NCBI GenBank assembly: GCA_020831635.1
Contig: JAFIGC010000043.1
Span: forward strand, 1-36,272
DNA: 36,272 nt
Reading direction: 5' to 3'
DNA from: Verrucomicrobiota bacterium
GTDB lineage: Bacteria > Verrucomicrobiota > Kiritimatiellia > SS1-B-03-39 > UBA6053
Made by a program: the position numbers and the translations under genes. The notes beneath the pieces are model-generated. The model had not been told where the DNA came from. It worked only from the letters and a program-made list of their open reading frames with translations, and searched no databases. This document shows positions 1-7,873 of the stretch, piece by piece. How positions within the stretch are numbered: the first letter of the stretch is position 1; each line of letters opens with the position of its first letter.

Positions 1-84
1 GCTCCATGATCTTGCACGCCTTCTTTGCAAATATCTCACGGATTCAGGATAAAAATATTTTATTTCTTTTAGACCGGAAAAAAG

Positions 85-225
85 GGAGTGCGACCCCGTT
101 GGGGTAGTCAAATGGGGGTTGGAAACGGTTCCCGGGGCGTTGCCGCCGGGCTGATGAGTGCGACCCCGTTGGGGTCAATGGGGAATGGCATCCCATACCT
201 GAATTTACATGCCAACGGGATGCCA
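85..225. repeat. Intergenic repeat family 1, copy A
   Basis: Two copies of an 18-base unit (88-105 and 158-175) each contain ACCCC-GTT-GGGGT, a small hairpin. Between them is a CCGGGG/GCCGCCGGG core. The right part carries an inverted repeat GGCATCCC (187-194) and GGGATGCC (217-224) with a 22-base loop. The same arrangement recurs near 15405-15510 and 18860-18961. No coding frame is convincing. It is a short interspersed noncoding repeat of unknown function. Confidence 0.75.
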
Positions 226-483
226 GTCTTCCCGATAATATAAAGTAAATTTCAGAAAACCTCAGGTTCCGGCCAAATGGAATGCTGTAGCAACAGATGA
301 AAATTAAAAACTACTGCTAATCTTAAGCGCTGGAACAAAATAATAGAGAATCTGAAACGACACATGCACACATGTCGTCACGAATATCGCATAAATTATC
401 GATTTGACGCAAACGACAGTGTAATATTTCATCTTTTTCTTGTTGATTTTCACAGCAATAAGCCTCACTGGTGACTTTAACTA
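226..483. other. Gene-free AT-rich spacer
   Basis: No start codon with a plausible ribosome site and no recognisable protein could be found on either strand. The stretch is visibly more AT-rich than the repeats on each side. Nothing further can be supported here. Confidence 0.6.
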
Positions 484-813
484 TAGACAGAGTAACCGAA
501 GCTATTGGTTTGTGTCGAGGCAAAAACGACGCAAATAAGCCATGGGGGCGGCGCATCGAAAACCATGGGGGCGGCGCATCTTGCGCCGGAATCTTCAGCA
601 CAAAGAAAGCTCATCCATCCAATCTGACTTCCACACGGGAGACGCGCACCCTTTTCCTGCATTTGAGCCTTGGAAAATGGTGTGAAAGATCAGGCAGAGG
701 AAAAGCGGTAGCTTCGTTGCACTCGCTACGCGCACTCCCTCCGCCGTCCCGCGAGCGGGACTATGGCGGGCACGCCAAAGCGGCTTCGCCGCGCTCTTTA
801 CTCCGAAACCCAT
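484..813 (+). repeat. Long direct repeat D, copy 1 (left edge of island)
   Basis: This stretch of about 330 bases matches 19741-20033 in the same orientation, with few mismatches. The copy here has about 37 extra bases near 739-775 that contain their own hairpin (CCCGC/GCGGG within CCGCC/GGCGG). Inside is a tandem ATGGGGGCGGCGCATC unit (542-557 and 565-580) and the palindrome GGCGCA-TCT-TGCGCC (573-587). A 25-base core (565-589) reappears inverted at 27157-27181. Long open frames through the repeat shift between the copies, so it is probably noncoding. Confidence 0.85.
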
Positions 814-843
814 GTTCATTTATAGCATTCATAATGAACGCTA
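812..843. repeat. Short sequence shared with the nucleotidyltransferase start region
   Basis: About 28 of 32 bases match 10780-10811, which covers the first codons of the operon's nucleotidyltransferase. Read on the minus strand from 832, it would encode MNAINEHG, compared with MNEINEHK for the real gene. Both sites contain the palindrome TTCAT-A-ATGAA (828-838 and 10795-10805). It may be a remnant of a related gene's start or a shared binding site. Confidence 0.5.
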
Positions 844-852
844 CAAACGTAC

Positions 853-887
853 ATGCAGGTGGAAAAGGTTGACCTCAACACCTGCAT
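853..887 (-). terminator. Possible terminator hairpin after the hsd operon
   Basis: ATGCAGGTG (853-861) pairs perfectly with CACCTGCAT (879-887). The 17-base loop can itself fold through AGGT/ACCT. It lies 20 bases beyond the stop codon of the last operon gene. There is no clear U-tract on the minus strand, so a factor-independent terminator is only a possibility. Confidence 0.35.
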
Positions 888-907
888 TTGGGAGATTTCT
901 CAATGAA

Positions 908-1633
908 TCACCCTCTTGCGCCAAATTCATTCAATCTTCCACGACGCCACTTCCAATCAGGCATCACATTGGTCAACAGCCTGTAAAAGCCAGGACCGTG
1001 ATCATGCACCTGCAGGTGACACAATTCATGGACAATCACATAGTCGATACAGGGAGAAGGAGCCTTGATGAGTTCAGGATTGAGGGTGATGATCCCGGAT
1101 GGCGAACAGCTTCCCCAACGGGAACTCATCTTTCGTAATCGCACCGGAACCTTTTTGCCCCTGGCAAAGGCAAGCAGCTTTTGGTTCTTTCGAACCCGCT
1201 CAGGCAGGTAGACGGACGCTTTTTCCCTGTACCAGGCTTCCACCAACTTTTGGGTCACCTCTCGATCCTGAAGATCCGGAAGTTCCACTTCCAACCGCCC
1301 ACCCCGCAGTTTTACAGAGGGTTTTGTTCCCGTGACCCTTTTCAGGATATATTGTCGCCCCAGATAATAGACGGATTCACCGGACCGGTATCGCTTGGGA
1401 CCGGGGAGAGGATGAAATTTTGAGAATTCCTTTTGGTGCCTGACAATCCATCCCGTCCGCTTGCGGACCCGGGATTGGATTTCCTCCCGGCTCTTGCCTT
1501 CGGGCACGTTGACCACCACCCGGAGATCCGGATACACCTCGATTTTCAGACGGGACCCTGTGGACTCCCGTACTTCATAGGCAAGAGTCTGATTGCCATA
1601 AAGGATGTTTTCGATTCTCGGTTCAGCGGGCAT
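908..1633 (-). CDS. YgjP/DUF45-type zinc metallopeptidase
   Basis: This 241-residue protein belongs to the YgjP-like (DUF45, WLM-related) metallopeptidases. Visible signatures are MSSRWGSCSPSG in the middle, then IDYVIVHELCHL with the zinc-binding HELCH at residues 202-206, and a C-terminal MPDWKWRR stretch typical of the family. The frame stays open upstream to 1744, but the ATG at 1633 is preferred because it gives the normal family start and overlaps the end of hsdR by only 11 bases, which suggests translational coupling. It is the last gene of the restriction operon. Members of this family are often found next to type I hsdR genes; what they cleave there is not established. No signal peptide is seen, so it should act in the cytoplasm. 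The family is secure, the role is not. Confidence 0.9.
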   Translation of the reverse strand: MPAEPRIENILYGNQTLAYEVRESTGSRLKIEVYPDLRVVVNVPEGKSREEIQSRVRKRTGWIVRHQKEFSKFHPLPGPKRYRSGESVYYLGRQYILKRVTGTKPSVKLRGGRLEVELPDLQDREVTQKLVEAWYREKASVYLPERVRKNQKLLAFARGKKVPVRLRKMSSRWGSCSPSGIITLNPELIKAPSPCIDYVIVHELCHLQVHDHGPGFYRLLTNVMPDWKWRRGRLNEFGARG

Positions 1634-4600
1634 GGTGCTTCTTGGCAATCGAGATGCAATCTTCCACGACCCGATCCATACGTTCGAGATCGAGTTCCAT
1701 TTCGTTCTCCTCCAGAAACCGGACCAGAAACTCATCCATGTCATTCCGCATCCGGTTTTGGGCGTCCTCGTCTTTTGCCCATTGAACTTTCACATGCCGC
1801 CGGATGATCTCGTCCAGAGCGAACGACATCTCGACATACCGGTTTTTGTCCTCATCGGTTTCGGGCTCCCCGACATGAAACACATCCACCACCGCGCCAT
1901 AAAAAGCCCTGGGAGCGTCCTTGCCCCGCAAAGCGGGGGGCACGGATGCGTCGGAATGGTTCAATACCGCCTCCATTACGTCCTTCGCTTTTGAAAGATA
2001 CGCCGCCGCGGATATGCGCTGGTTCCTGTAATCCTCAATCGCCTTTTCCAGAATTTTGGAGAACTTGCGATAGAAAAACGGGTCCTCGTCCCACTTCTCG
2101 GTCAGGGTCTTTTTGGTTCGGAAGGCGATGGTGTCCGCCTTCGACGCGTCGGAATGCAGCTTTTCAAGCTCCTTCCGAAACTCCGCTTTCTCGAAAATAT
2201 TGGTGGGCGGGGTGATTTGTTCCACCTCATGGCTGGTCACATAACTGTCCACCAGCTTGCGAACCCGTTCTTCGTACACGGAAAAATCGACCGTTTCCGC
2301 ATACCGCCGTTTGACCGAAGCCCGCAATTTTAGAAAAAAGGCCAGATCTTCCGTATAGACATCGATGCGCTCCTGCGGAACATCCTGGTAGAACCTCACG
2401 GTGGAAAAGGCCGTGGCCAATCGACGGTTGAAAGCCGACAGTTTCTCATAGAACAGTTCTCGTTGGTCCTCCGGGGCAAGCGACACTTCGAAAGCCTCCT
2501 CATCATTTTTGTTCTTCACCCCCCTGAACACATCCCACAGCTCGGAATGGGCCTGGGGCAATTCCCGGATCTCCTCACGAACGTCCCGCACCGCCCCCAT
2601 CAAATCCTCTTTTTCGTAATCCGGCAGGGTCGCGTATAAATCCATGGCATCCCCCAGTTCCTGGATGATGCCGTAATAATCGACAATGAATCCGAAGTCC
2701 TTGCCCTCATACAGCCGATTCACGCGGGCGATGGCTTGAAGCAGGCTGTGGTTTTTCAAACTCCGGTCCACATACAGCACCGCGTTGCGGGGAGCGTCGA
2801 ATCCCGTCAACAGTTTGTGCACCACGATGATGATCTCCGGTTCGGTGTCGTATTTGAACGCATGAATCAGTTGCTCGTTGTAGGTCTTCTCATCCCCGTA
2901 TTTTTCCATCACTCGGGCCCAAAACCGCTGGACCTCGTCATCCGAAGCCTCATACACATCCTCATTGTCCTCCCGGGTATCCGGGGCGGAAATCAACACC
3001 TCGGAACTGACCTTCCCCAACTCGTCGAGAAATTTTTTGTACCGGATCGCGGAACGCTTGGAGTCGGCGGCCAACTGACCCTTGAACGGGGTGCCCTGCC
3101 AGTTTTTGCTAAAGTGCTCGCTAATGTCGTGGGCGATGTTCCACTGACGCGATTTGGCTTTGTAGAGCTGGTTGGTGGAGGAGAATTTCCGTTTCAGGTC
3201 CCTCACCTGGTACTCCCCCAAACCTTCGGCAACCACCCCGAATGCTTTGTCCAACGCCGCTTCATTCACCTGCTGATACGCGATCCTTCCCTCGTAGAGC
3301 AGGGGCACCACCGACTGGTCCCCGACCGCGTCCTGAATGGAATAGGTGTCGATCATGCCCCCGAATTTTCGGGCAGTGTCTTTCTCCACTCCCATCAACG
3401 GGGTGCCCGTAAAGCCGATGTAACAGGCGTTCGGCAACACGCGTTGCATCTGCGCGTGGATCTTGCCGTACTGGGTGCGGTGACTCTCGTCCACCAGCAC
3501 GAAAATATCCCGCCCCGTGATTTCCGCCTTCTTCTTCACCGAGGCCTCGAATTTGTTGATCACCGTGGTGATGATCGAGGCCTTGTGGCTCTTCAACAGG
3601 CGCAGGAGATCCGCGCCCGTCTTCGCCCGCTCCGGGGTTTTGCCCGTCCGCAAAAAGGTTTTCCAGATCTGGTCGTCCAGATCGACCCGATCCGTCACCA
3701 GCACGATGCGGGGATCGGGAATCGACGGTTCCAAGGCCAGGGCCCTCGCCAGCATCACCATGGTCAGCGATTTCCCCGATCCCTGCGTATGCCAGACCAC
3801 CCCGCCTCTGCGTCGACCCTCCTCATCGGTTTCCAGCACCCGGGCCATGGTTTTTTTCACCGCGAAATACTGCTGATAGCGGGCGATCTTTTTTTCCGAC
3901 TTTTCGAACAGCACAAAGCGGTGGGTCAGCTCCAGAAGCCGGTCCGGACGGCACAGGCTGATCAAGGCCCGGTCCTGATCGGTGACCAGACGCGGTTCCG
4001 CCGCCTGCTCCGCGTAGACGTCCAACAAATAGCGGTATTGATCCTGAAACACCGCCCGCTCGCGGTCGGCGGAGATGGGAAGGTTCACCAGCCGTTTCAT
4101 CTCCTCCTCCGGGATCTCCGATTCCCGCCAGGAGGCCCAAAACGGCGCGGGCGTTCCCGTGGTCGCGTACATGGCCTCGTTTTTCGAGAGCGCCATCAGC
4201 ACCTGGGAAAACACGAAAAGCCCCGGAATCTCCTCCCGGCGCTGGTTGCGGATGTGCTGGGAAATCGCCGACTTCATCGCGTCCTTGACGTCCGGACGCT
4301 TGCACTCGATCACCACAAAAGGAATCCCGTTCACATAACACACGATATCCGGACGCCGGGTTTTGTCAGGGGACTCCGCCCGCGACACCTCTACCTCATC
4401 GCAGACATGGTAGACGTTGGTTTTCGGATTTATCCAGTCGATGTAGTGAAGCTGCGGACTCTTTTTGATGCCCTGCACCTCCTCGTCAAAACTCTTGCCC
4501 AACACCAACAGATCGTAGATCTTTTCGTTTGTCCGCACCAGTCCGTCGAACGGCACCGACTTCAACGCATCCACTGCCGCGCGAATATTGTCCTCGCCAA

Positions 4601-4805
4601 ATGTATATTCCCGCCCCTTCACCTCAAAGCGGTTCATCTTCGCCAACTGCTTCGCCAGAACCCCCTCCAACAGCACATTCCCGTACTTTCCGCCCCGCTC
4701 AACAAACGCCTCCTGCGGACGCAGGTACGTGTACCCCAGCCGCTGCAGCACCTGGATGGCGGGGATCTGGGAAATATGGTCTTCTTGGAAGGAGGGGGTG
4801 CTCAT
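1623..4805 (-). CDS. hsdR: Type I restriction enzyme subunit R (HsdR)
   Basis: HsdR is the ATP-dependent DNA translocase and nuclease of a type I restriction complex; it joins HsdM and HsdS to cut unmodified DNA away from the target. The 1060-residue length is normal. The N-terminal nuclease domain shows PD152-153 and ECKR (167-170), the PD-(D/E)xK core. The helicase part has Walker A QGSGKS (341-346), VDESH (438-442, motif II), GFTGTPL (464-470, motif III) and a later LLTGFDAP and ARVNRLY (motifs V-VI). The C-terminal region fits the DUF3387 helical domain that docks to the methylase core. The ATG overlaps the upstream HNH-ATPase gene by four bases and the stop overlaps the YgjP gene by 11, so all three appear to be translated from one message. 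No disruption is seen. Confidence 0.97.
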   Translation of the reverse strand: MSTPSFQEDHISQIPAIQVLQRLGYTYLRPQEAFVERGGKYGNVLLEGVLAKQLAKMNRFEVKGREYTFGEDNIRAAVDALKSVPFDGLVRTNEKIYDLLVLGKSFDEEVQGIKKSPQLHYIDWINPKTNVYHVCDEVEVSRAESPDKTRRPDIVCYVNGIPFVVIECKRPDVKDAMKSAISQHIRNQRREEIPGLFVFSQVLMALSKNEAMYATTGTPAPFWASWRESEIPEEEMKRLVNLPISADRERAVFQDQYRYLLDVYAEQAAEPRLVTDQDRALISLCRPDRLLELTHRFVLFEKSEKKIARYQQYFAVKKTMARVLETDEEGRRRGGVVWHTQGSGKSLTMVMLARALALEPSIPDPRIVLVTDRVDLDDQIWKTFLRTGKTPERAKTGADLLRLLKSHKASIITTVINKFEASVKKKAEITGRDIFVLVDESHRTQYGKIHAQMQRVLPNACYIGFTGTPLMGVEKDTARKFGGMIDTYSIQDAVGDQSVVPLLYEGRIAYQQVNEAALDKAFGVVAEGLGEYQVRDLKRKFSSTNQLYKAKSRQWNIAHDISEHFSKNWQGTPFKGQLAADSKRSAIRYKKFLDELGKVSSEVLISAPDTREDNEDVYEASDDEVQRFWARVMEKYGDEKTYNEQLIHAFKYDTEPEIIIVVHKLLTGFDAPRNAVLYVDRSLKNHSLLQAIARVNRLYEGKDFGFIVDYYGIIQELGDAMDLYATLPDYEKEDLMGAVRDVREEIRELPQAHSELWDVFRGVKNKNDEEAFEVSLAPEDQRELFYEKLSAFNRRLATAFSTVRFYQDVPQERIDVYTEDLAFFLKLRASVKRRYAETVDFSVYEERVRKLVDSYVTSHEVEQITPPTNIFEKAEFRKELEKLHSDASKADTIAFRTKKTLTEKWDEDPFFYRKFSKILEKAIEDYRNQRISAAAYLSKAKDVMEAVLNHSDASVPPALRGKDAPRAFYGAVVDVFHVGEPETDEDKNRYVEMSFALDEIIRRHVKVQWAKDEDAQNRMRNDMDEFLVRFLEENEMELDLERMDRVVEDCISIAKKHHAR

Positions 4806-6070
4806 TCCGCGATCCCTCGTGTCATTGTGCCGAAGGCTCGAATTACTGAAAACTCGCCAGAGAACTTCGAACGCTCAATCCGCCATACCCGCCAGTTCGA
4901 AAAATCATGACCATTAGGCCAATTGTACATGGAAAGAATGGTTTGGTACGGGCCACTATCAGTTCCCAGTTCCTCTACCACCTGTTTCTTCCAAGAATCG
5001 TCTAAAGTATGCAGTACGCCCTGATCAATCAAGAGAATAGTCGGCGTCGTCTCACCACTGAATCGTGCCGCACGTAAAACCAAGTCTAGTAGCAACAATT
5101 GTTGTTCAGCACATGACAGCGATTGATATTCACACCAATGTCCTTTTGTGCAATTAGTCTTACCTTCCAACCTACCTGTATCATTTATCCGGATTTCATC
5201 TAGAAATCGAGGCCTCCTGCTCGCAAACGTACAGATAACCGCCCTTGTTTCTTCAGGGGAAAAGCCAATATATTCGCCCAAAGCCTCAAGGAGATCTGAG
5301 TTCATTTTTTCCTCAGGCACTTGCTCGAAGTTATCGTATTTTGGCTCTCGGAACGGGTCACGACAGTAGATAAGGTGGAAACCACTAAAAACATATGGGA
5401 AAGGCGCATCCTCAAGCTTGATCGAAACCGAATCCGAGAAGTCAAAACGCCACTTTCTTTGTGTGTTTGAATAGGTCACCATCTCAAGCCATGGTCTGTC
5501 GTTGTGAAGCAAAGGGAGCCGATCTTCAGCAAAACGATACCGCCCCAGGAGGGATAAAAAATCGCAAAGCACAGACTTCCCTGTACCATTATTTCCTAGA
5601 AGAAGAGTCCGTGGAGCGAATGAAATGTGTTGTTCTCCCAAGAAAGGACCAATGTTTGAGAAACGCGCCTCTTTAAGGATTCCGTTGCCCACCCAGACCC
5701 CGCTAACCTGCAAAGCGATTTTTTCTTCATGATCTGACTTCCACCTCCTTAATAGTTCGGGAGAATATCGCATACGATCAGAGTCTATGATTGTCGCATG
5801 ATTGCTACACAACCATATCCCATTGTCGAAAGACCTTCTGTCAAGCGTAGCCATATTGGGATCCGCACGTGGCCCACTATCTGGTGAAGCCGACACAATA
5901 TGCGCCGCTATCCCAAGCCCGGCGACACCCTGCCCATTCGCCTCAGGGCCTTTTGTTTTGTTGTTACAAGTCGGGCATGAACATTCCAACCCGGCCCGAT
6001 CAGCTAGCTTCCGCTTCACAGAAGGTGCGAATTCATCCCTTGCCGATTTCGATTTATTCTTTGCTGCCAT
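4802..6070 (-). CDS. HNH-like domain fused to ABC/SMC-type ATPase
   Basis: This 422-residue fusion is not a standard hsd gene. Residues 20-115 resemble HNH nucleases with a zinc knuckle: C30-x-C32-x2-C35, AHI at 56-58, then DNGIWLCSNH (82-91) and a YSPELLRRWK tail. From about 130 an ATPase begins, with Walker A GNNGTGKS (159-166), a signature-like SCAEQQ (319-324) and Walker B ILLIDQ (345-350). The usual catalytic Glu after the Walker B Asp is Gln here, which in other ABC ATPases blocks or slows hydrolysis. The middle is short, with no long coiled coil, unlike SMC or Rad50. A strong ribosome site (GGAGGT, 6078-6083) precedes the start, and the gene ends four bases inside hsdR. It could be a nucleotide-gated nuclease working with the restriction complex. 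Septu-like systems also combine ATPase and HNH, but as two genes, so no name is assigned. Confidence 0.8.
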   Translation of the reverse strand: MAAKNKSKSARDEFAPSVKRKLADRAGLECSCPTCNNKTKGPEANGQGVAGLGIAAHIVSASPDSGPRADPNMATLDRRSFDNGIWLCSNHATIIDSDRMRYSPELLRRWKSDHEEKIALQVSGVWVGNGILKEARFSNIGPFLGEQHISFAPRTLLLGNNGTGKSVLCDFLSLLGRYRFAEDRLPLLHNDRPWLEMVTYSNTQRKWRFDFSDSVSIKLEDAPFPYVFSGFHLIYCRDPFREPKYDNFEQVPEEKMNSDLLEALGEYIGFSPEETRAVICTFASRRPRFLDEIRINDTGRLEGKTNCTKGHWCEYQSLSCAEQQLLLLDLVLRAARFSGETTPTILLIDQGVLHTLDDSWKKQVVEELGTDSGPYQTILSMYNWPNGHDFSNWRVWRIERSKFSGEFSVIRAFGTMTRGIAE

Positions 6071-6162
6071 TGCTTATACCTCCACCTTATGTTGTCTTGT
6101 TGACAACTGAATCACCGAGGTTTCGGACATATAAATATTTTGGTGGGAGGGGGGCATGGCGA

Positions 6163-7347
6163 TTAGTATCGATTGGATTTTCGTGTTCCATCTGGATTGT
6201 AGCCTTCCGATCCGGGATAACCACAGGCATTCCAAATTTGATCAAAAAGAGGTTTCAACACCTGGTCCGCTAATCTCTCTTCAGAATCGACTAAGATTTC
6301 CCGCGTCAGCAAGTGATCCTGATCAATAGGATGGCTCCGGTCCCCTTCGCATCCATTACCGACAAACATAGCGTATCCACGCACATTCAAGAGAGACAAA
6401 CTGACAGCATAGGGTGGAGAGCACTGCAAAACCGCCAATAGTTTTGCAATTTGTTCATAATATTGAATCATCATATTTTCCCATAAAATATTCATGATAT
6501 ACCCACGTCCATTCTTGCTGTATCGAGGATCGAGATAATCCGGATGGAGGAATTTCGCATTGACCACTTCAAAGAAACCATTCCGATAAACCTGGGTGTA
6601 ACCCAGTGTTTTATCCTGGGAGTCGATTCGCTCGTTCCGAATACCGTCGAAATTGAATTCATAAAAAACATCATGCCTGGACAGCTTCACTAGCTTGTCA
6701 TGATCCACTTGATAATTGGATATAGCACCTTGAAGCATAAGCACGTGCAAGACGATAAGTGGATCTCCATACATAGGCCGTGGCGCATCGCCTGAAATCA
6801 GCCGACTGATCCGATCCAGCCGAAAAGTCTTCAACCTCTCGCCCATTGCCTCATTGTCCACAAACGCCGAACGCAACTCCTGCACGTCCAGATCGTATTT
6901 TCCATTGGAATTCCTGCCGCAGAACCGCGTTAGTCCTTTATGAAAGACCATGTGAGGTGCTGTGAAGCTGCGGGGCACCCGCAAAATTAGGGCATGGTTG
7001 CCATTTTTCAGGTCCACAACCCGCGGACGATGCCCTTTCAACCTGGGTTGGACAAAATCACGCAGCAGGTTTTCGATAGTACCCAGTGAAGAATCAGCAA
7101 TGAAGTTTTTCAACCCCACCAACTCTTTCGCGATCCCAGCATCCTCACGCATTCCATAGAGCAAGTCACCGCCATCCGTGTTGGCCATTGCCGTAACATC
7201 GCATAGAAACTCACGCTTCTGCTCATCTGTGACCAGACAAAAGTCCCGCTTGTAATCGAGATGTTTACTCTCCGGCACCTGGTCGTTGATCAGGCGTAAA
7301 AGGTCACTTTCTGAAATCGATATTATTGGAATATGCTGTAGGGACAT
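6163..7347 (-). CDS. AlbA_2/Schlafen-type nucleic-acid-binding protein
   Basis: The N-terminal third matches the AlbA_2 (Schlafen AlbA) domain: a conserved ESKHLDYKRDF segment (residues 26-35) and AMANTDGGDLLYG (53-65), the family hallmark. Proteins with this domain bind nucleic acid, and some cleave RNA or act in phage defence. The remaining 250 residues are helical-looking, have no domain I recognise, and are rich in aromatic residues. There is no signal peptide or membrane segment. It lies nine bases after the HEPN gene and 92 bases before the HNH-ATPase, inside the type I operon. Base composition is more AT-rich than hsdR or hsdM, suggesting later acquisition. The ribosome site is weak, so translation may depend on the upstream gene. 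The domain call is firm; the function is inferred only from context. Confidence 0.8.
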   Translation of the reverse strand: MSLQHIPIISISESDLLRLINDQVPESKHLDYKRDFCLVTDEQKREFLCDVTAMANTDGGDLLYGMREDAGIAKELVGLKNFIADSSLGTIENLLRDFVQPRLKGHRPRVVDLKNGNHALILRVPRSFTAPHMVFHKGLTRFCGRNSNGKYDLDVQELRSAFVDNEAMGERLKTFRLDRISRLISGDAPRPMYGDPLIVLHVLMLQGAISNYQVDHDKLVKLSRHDVFYEFNFDGIRNERIDSQDKTLGYTQVYRNGFFEVVNAKFLHPDYLDPRYSKNGRGYIMNILWENMMIQYYEQIAKLLAVLQCSPPYAVSLSLLNVRGYAMFVGNGCEGDRSHPIDQDHLLTREILVDSEERLADQVLKPLFDQIWNACGYPGSEGYNPDGTRKSNRY

Positions 7348-7356
7348 AGTATTATC

Positions 7357-7860
7357 TCAACTTTTAGTTTTTTCGTTCAAGAAGAACTGATTTTTAACTT
7401 CCAGCATAAACTCATTTATAAAAGACCCAAAACGTTGAATTGAAATTGATGCACTGAAATTGTCACCACCATTTTTTGTTTGGTCGTAAAATGAAATATT
7501 ATTCTGTTCTACTTTAAATCGGGCATGCGCTAGGGAATTGCGAATTCTGCTGCAAAACCTTTTTGGGTCCGTTGTATTGGTGCCTTCAGTTACAGTAAAG
7601 GATGATAGATCGATTTCACTAAAATTGATTGCATTGAACTCGGCTTGCTGTGGAAAAACGAAAAGCGGGTATGCCGCCATAATCAATGAGCCGATGTTTA
7701 GTGGGTCAATTTTATATTTTTCTCGAAACTCAACCAATAGTTCCCCAATAGTCTTTTTTTCATAAGTTGGGTCTAAAGCCCATTGACACCAGATCAATGA
7801 TATATTACTTTGCACTACGATATTCCAATCTGTTTTTATGTTTAGATCATGTTTTGGCAT
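7357..7860 (-). CDS. HEPN-domain protein, candidate RNase
   Basis: This 167-residue, mainly helical protein carries RNSLAH (residues 107-112), the R-x4-6-H motif that forms the active site of HEPN ribonucleases when two subunits dimerise. The context around it (SRIRNSLAHARF, followed by a strand with FYDQ) resembles the pEK499_p136-type HEPN family. HEPN proteins in defence loci usually cut RNA to stop growth of an infected cell. A good ribosome site (AGGAG, six bases before ATG) and a 13-base gap after hsdS place it firmly in the operon. The gene is clearly AT-rich compared with hsdS and hsdR, a sign of separate origin. No antitoxin-like partner directly overlaps it; the AlbA_2 protein nine bases downstream is the closest candidate. 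The motif is visible; activity is inferred. Confidence 0.75.
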   Translation of the reverse strand: MPKHDLNIKTDWNIVVQSNISLIWCQWALDPTYEKKTIGELLVEFREKYKIDPLNIGSLIMAAYPLFVFPQQAEFNAINFSEIDLSSFTVTEGTNTTDPKRFCSRIRNSLAHARFKVEQNNISFYDQTKNGGDNFSASISIQRFGSFINEFMLEVKNQFFLNEKTKS

Positions 7861-7873
7861 TATAACTCCTGTT

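Noticed and set aside
88-175. Repeated ACCCC-GTT-GGGGT units as a CRISPR array
   Set aside because: Only two units, unequal spacing in other copies, and no cas genes in the window.
471-872. Similar open frames in both copies of repeat D (also 19767-20027)
   Set aside because: The frame agreement only reflects DNA similarity; the frames diverge after the 37-base length difference and match no known protein.
2736-4910. Long open frame of 724 codons on the plus strand
   Set aside because: It is antisense to hsdR, rich in His, Arg and Pro, with no domain. hsdR carries all its motifs on the other strand.
4802-6070. Naming the HNH-ATPase as Septu (PtuA/PtuB) or Gabija
   Set aside because: Septu has ATPase and HNH on two genes and Gabija has a TOPRIM nuclease; this single short fusion matches neither well.
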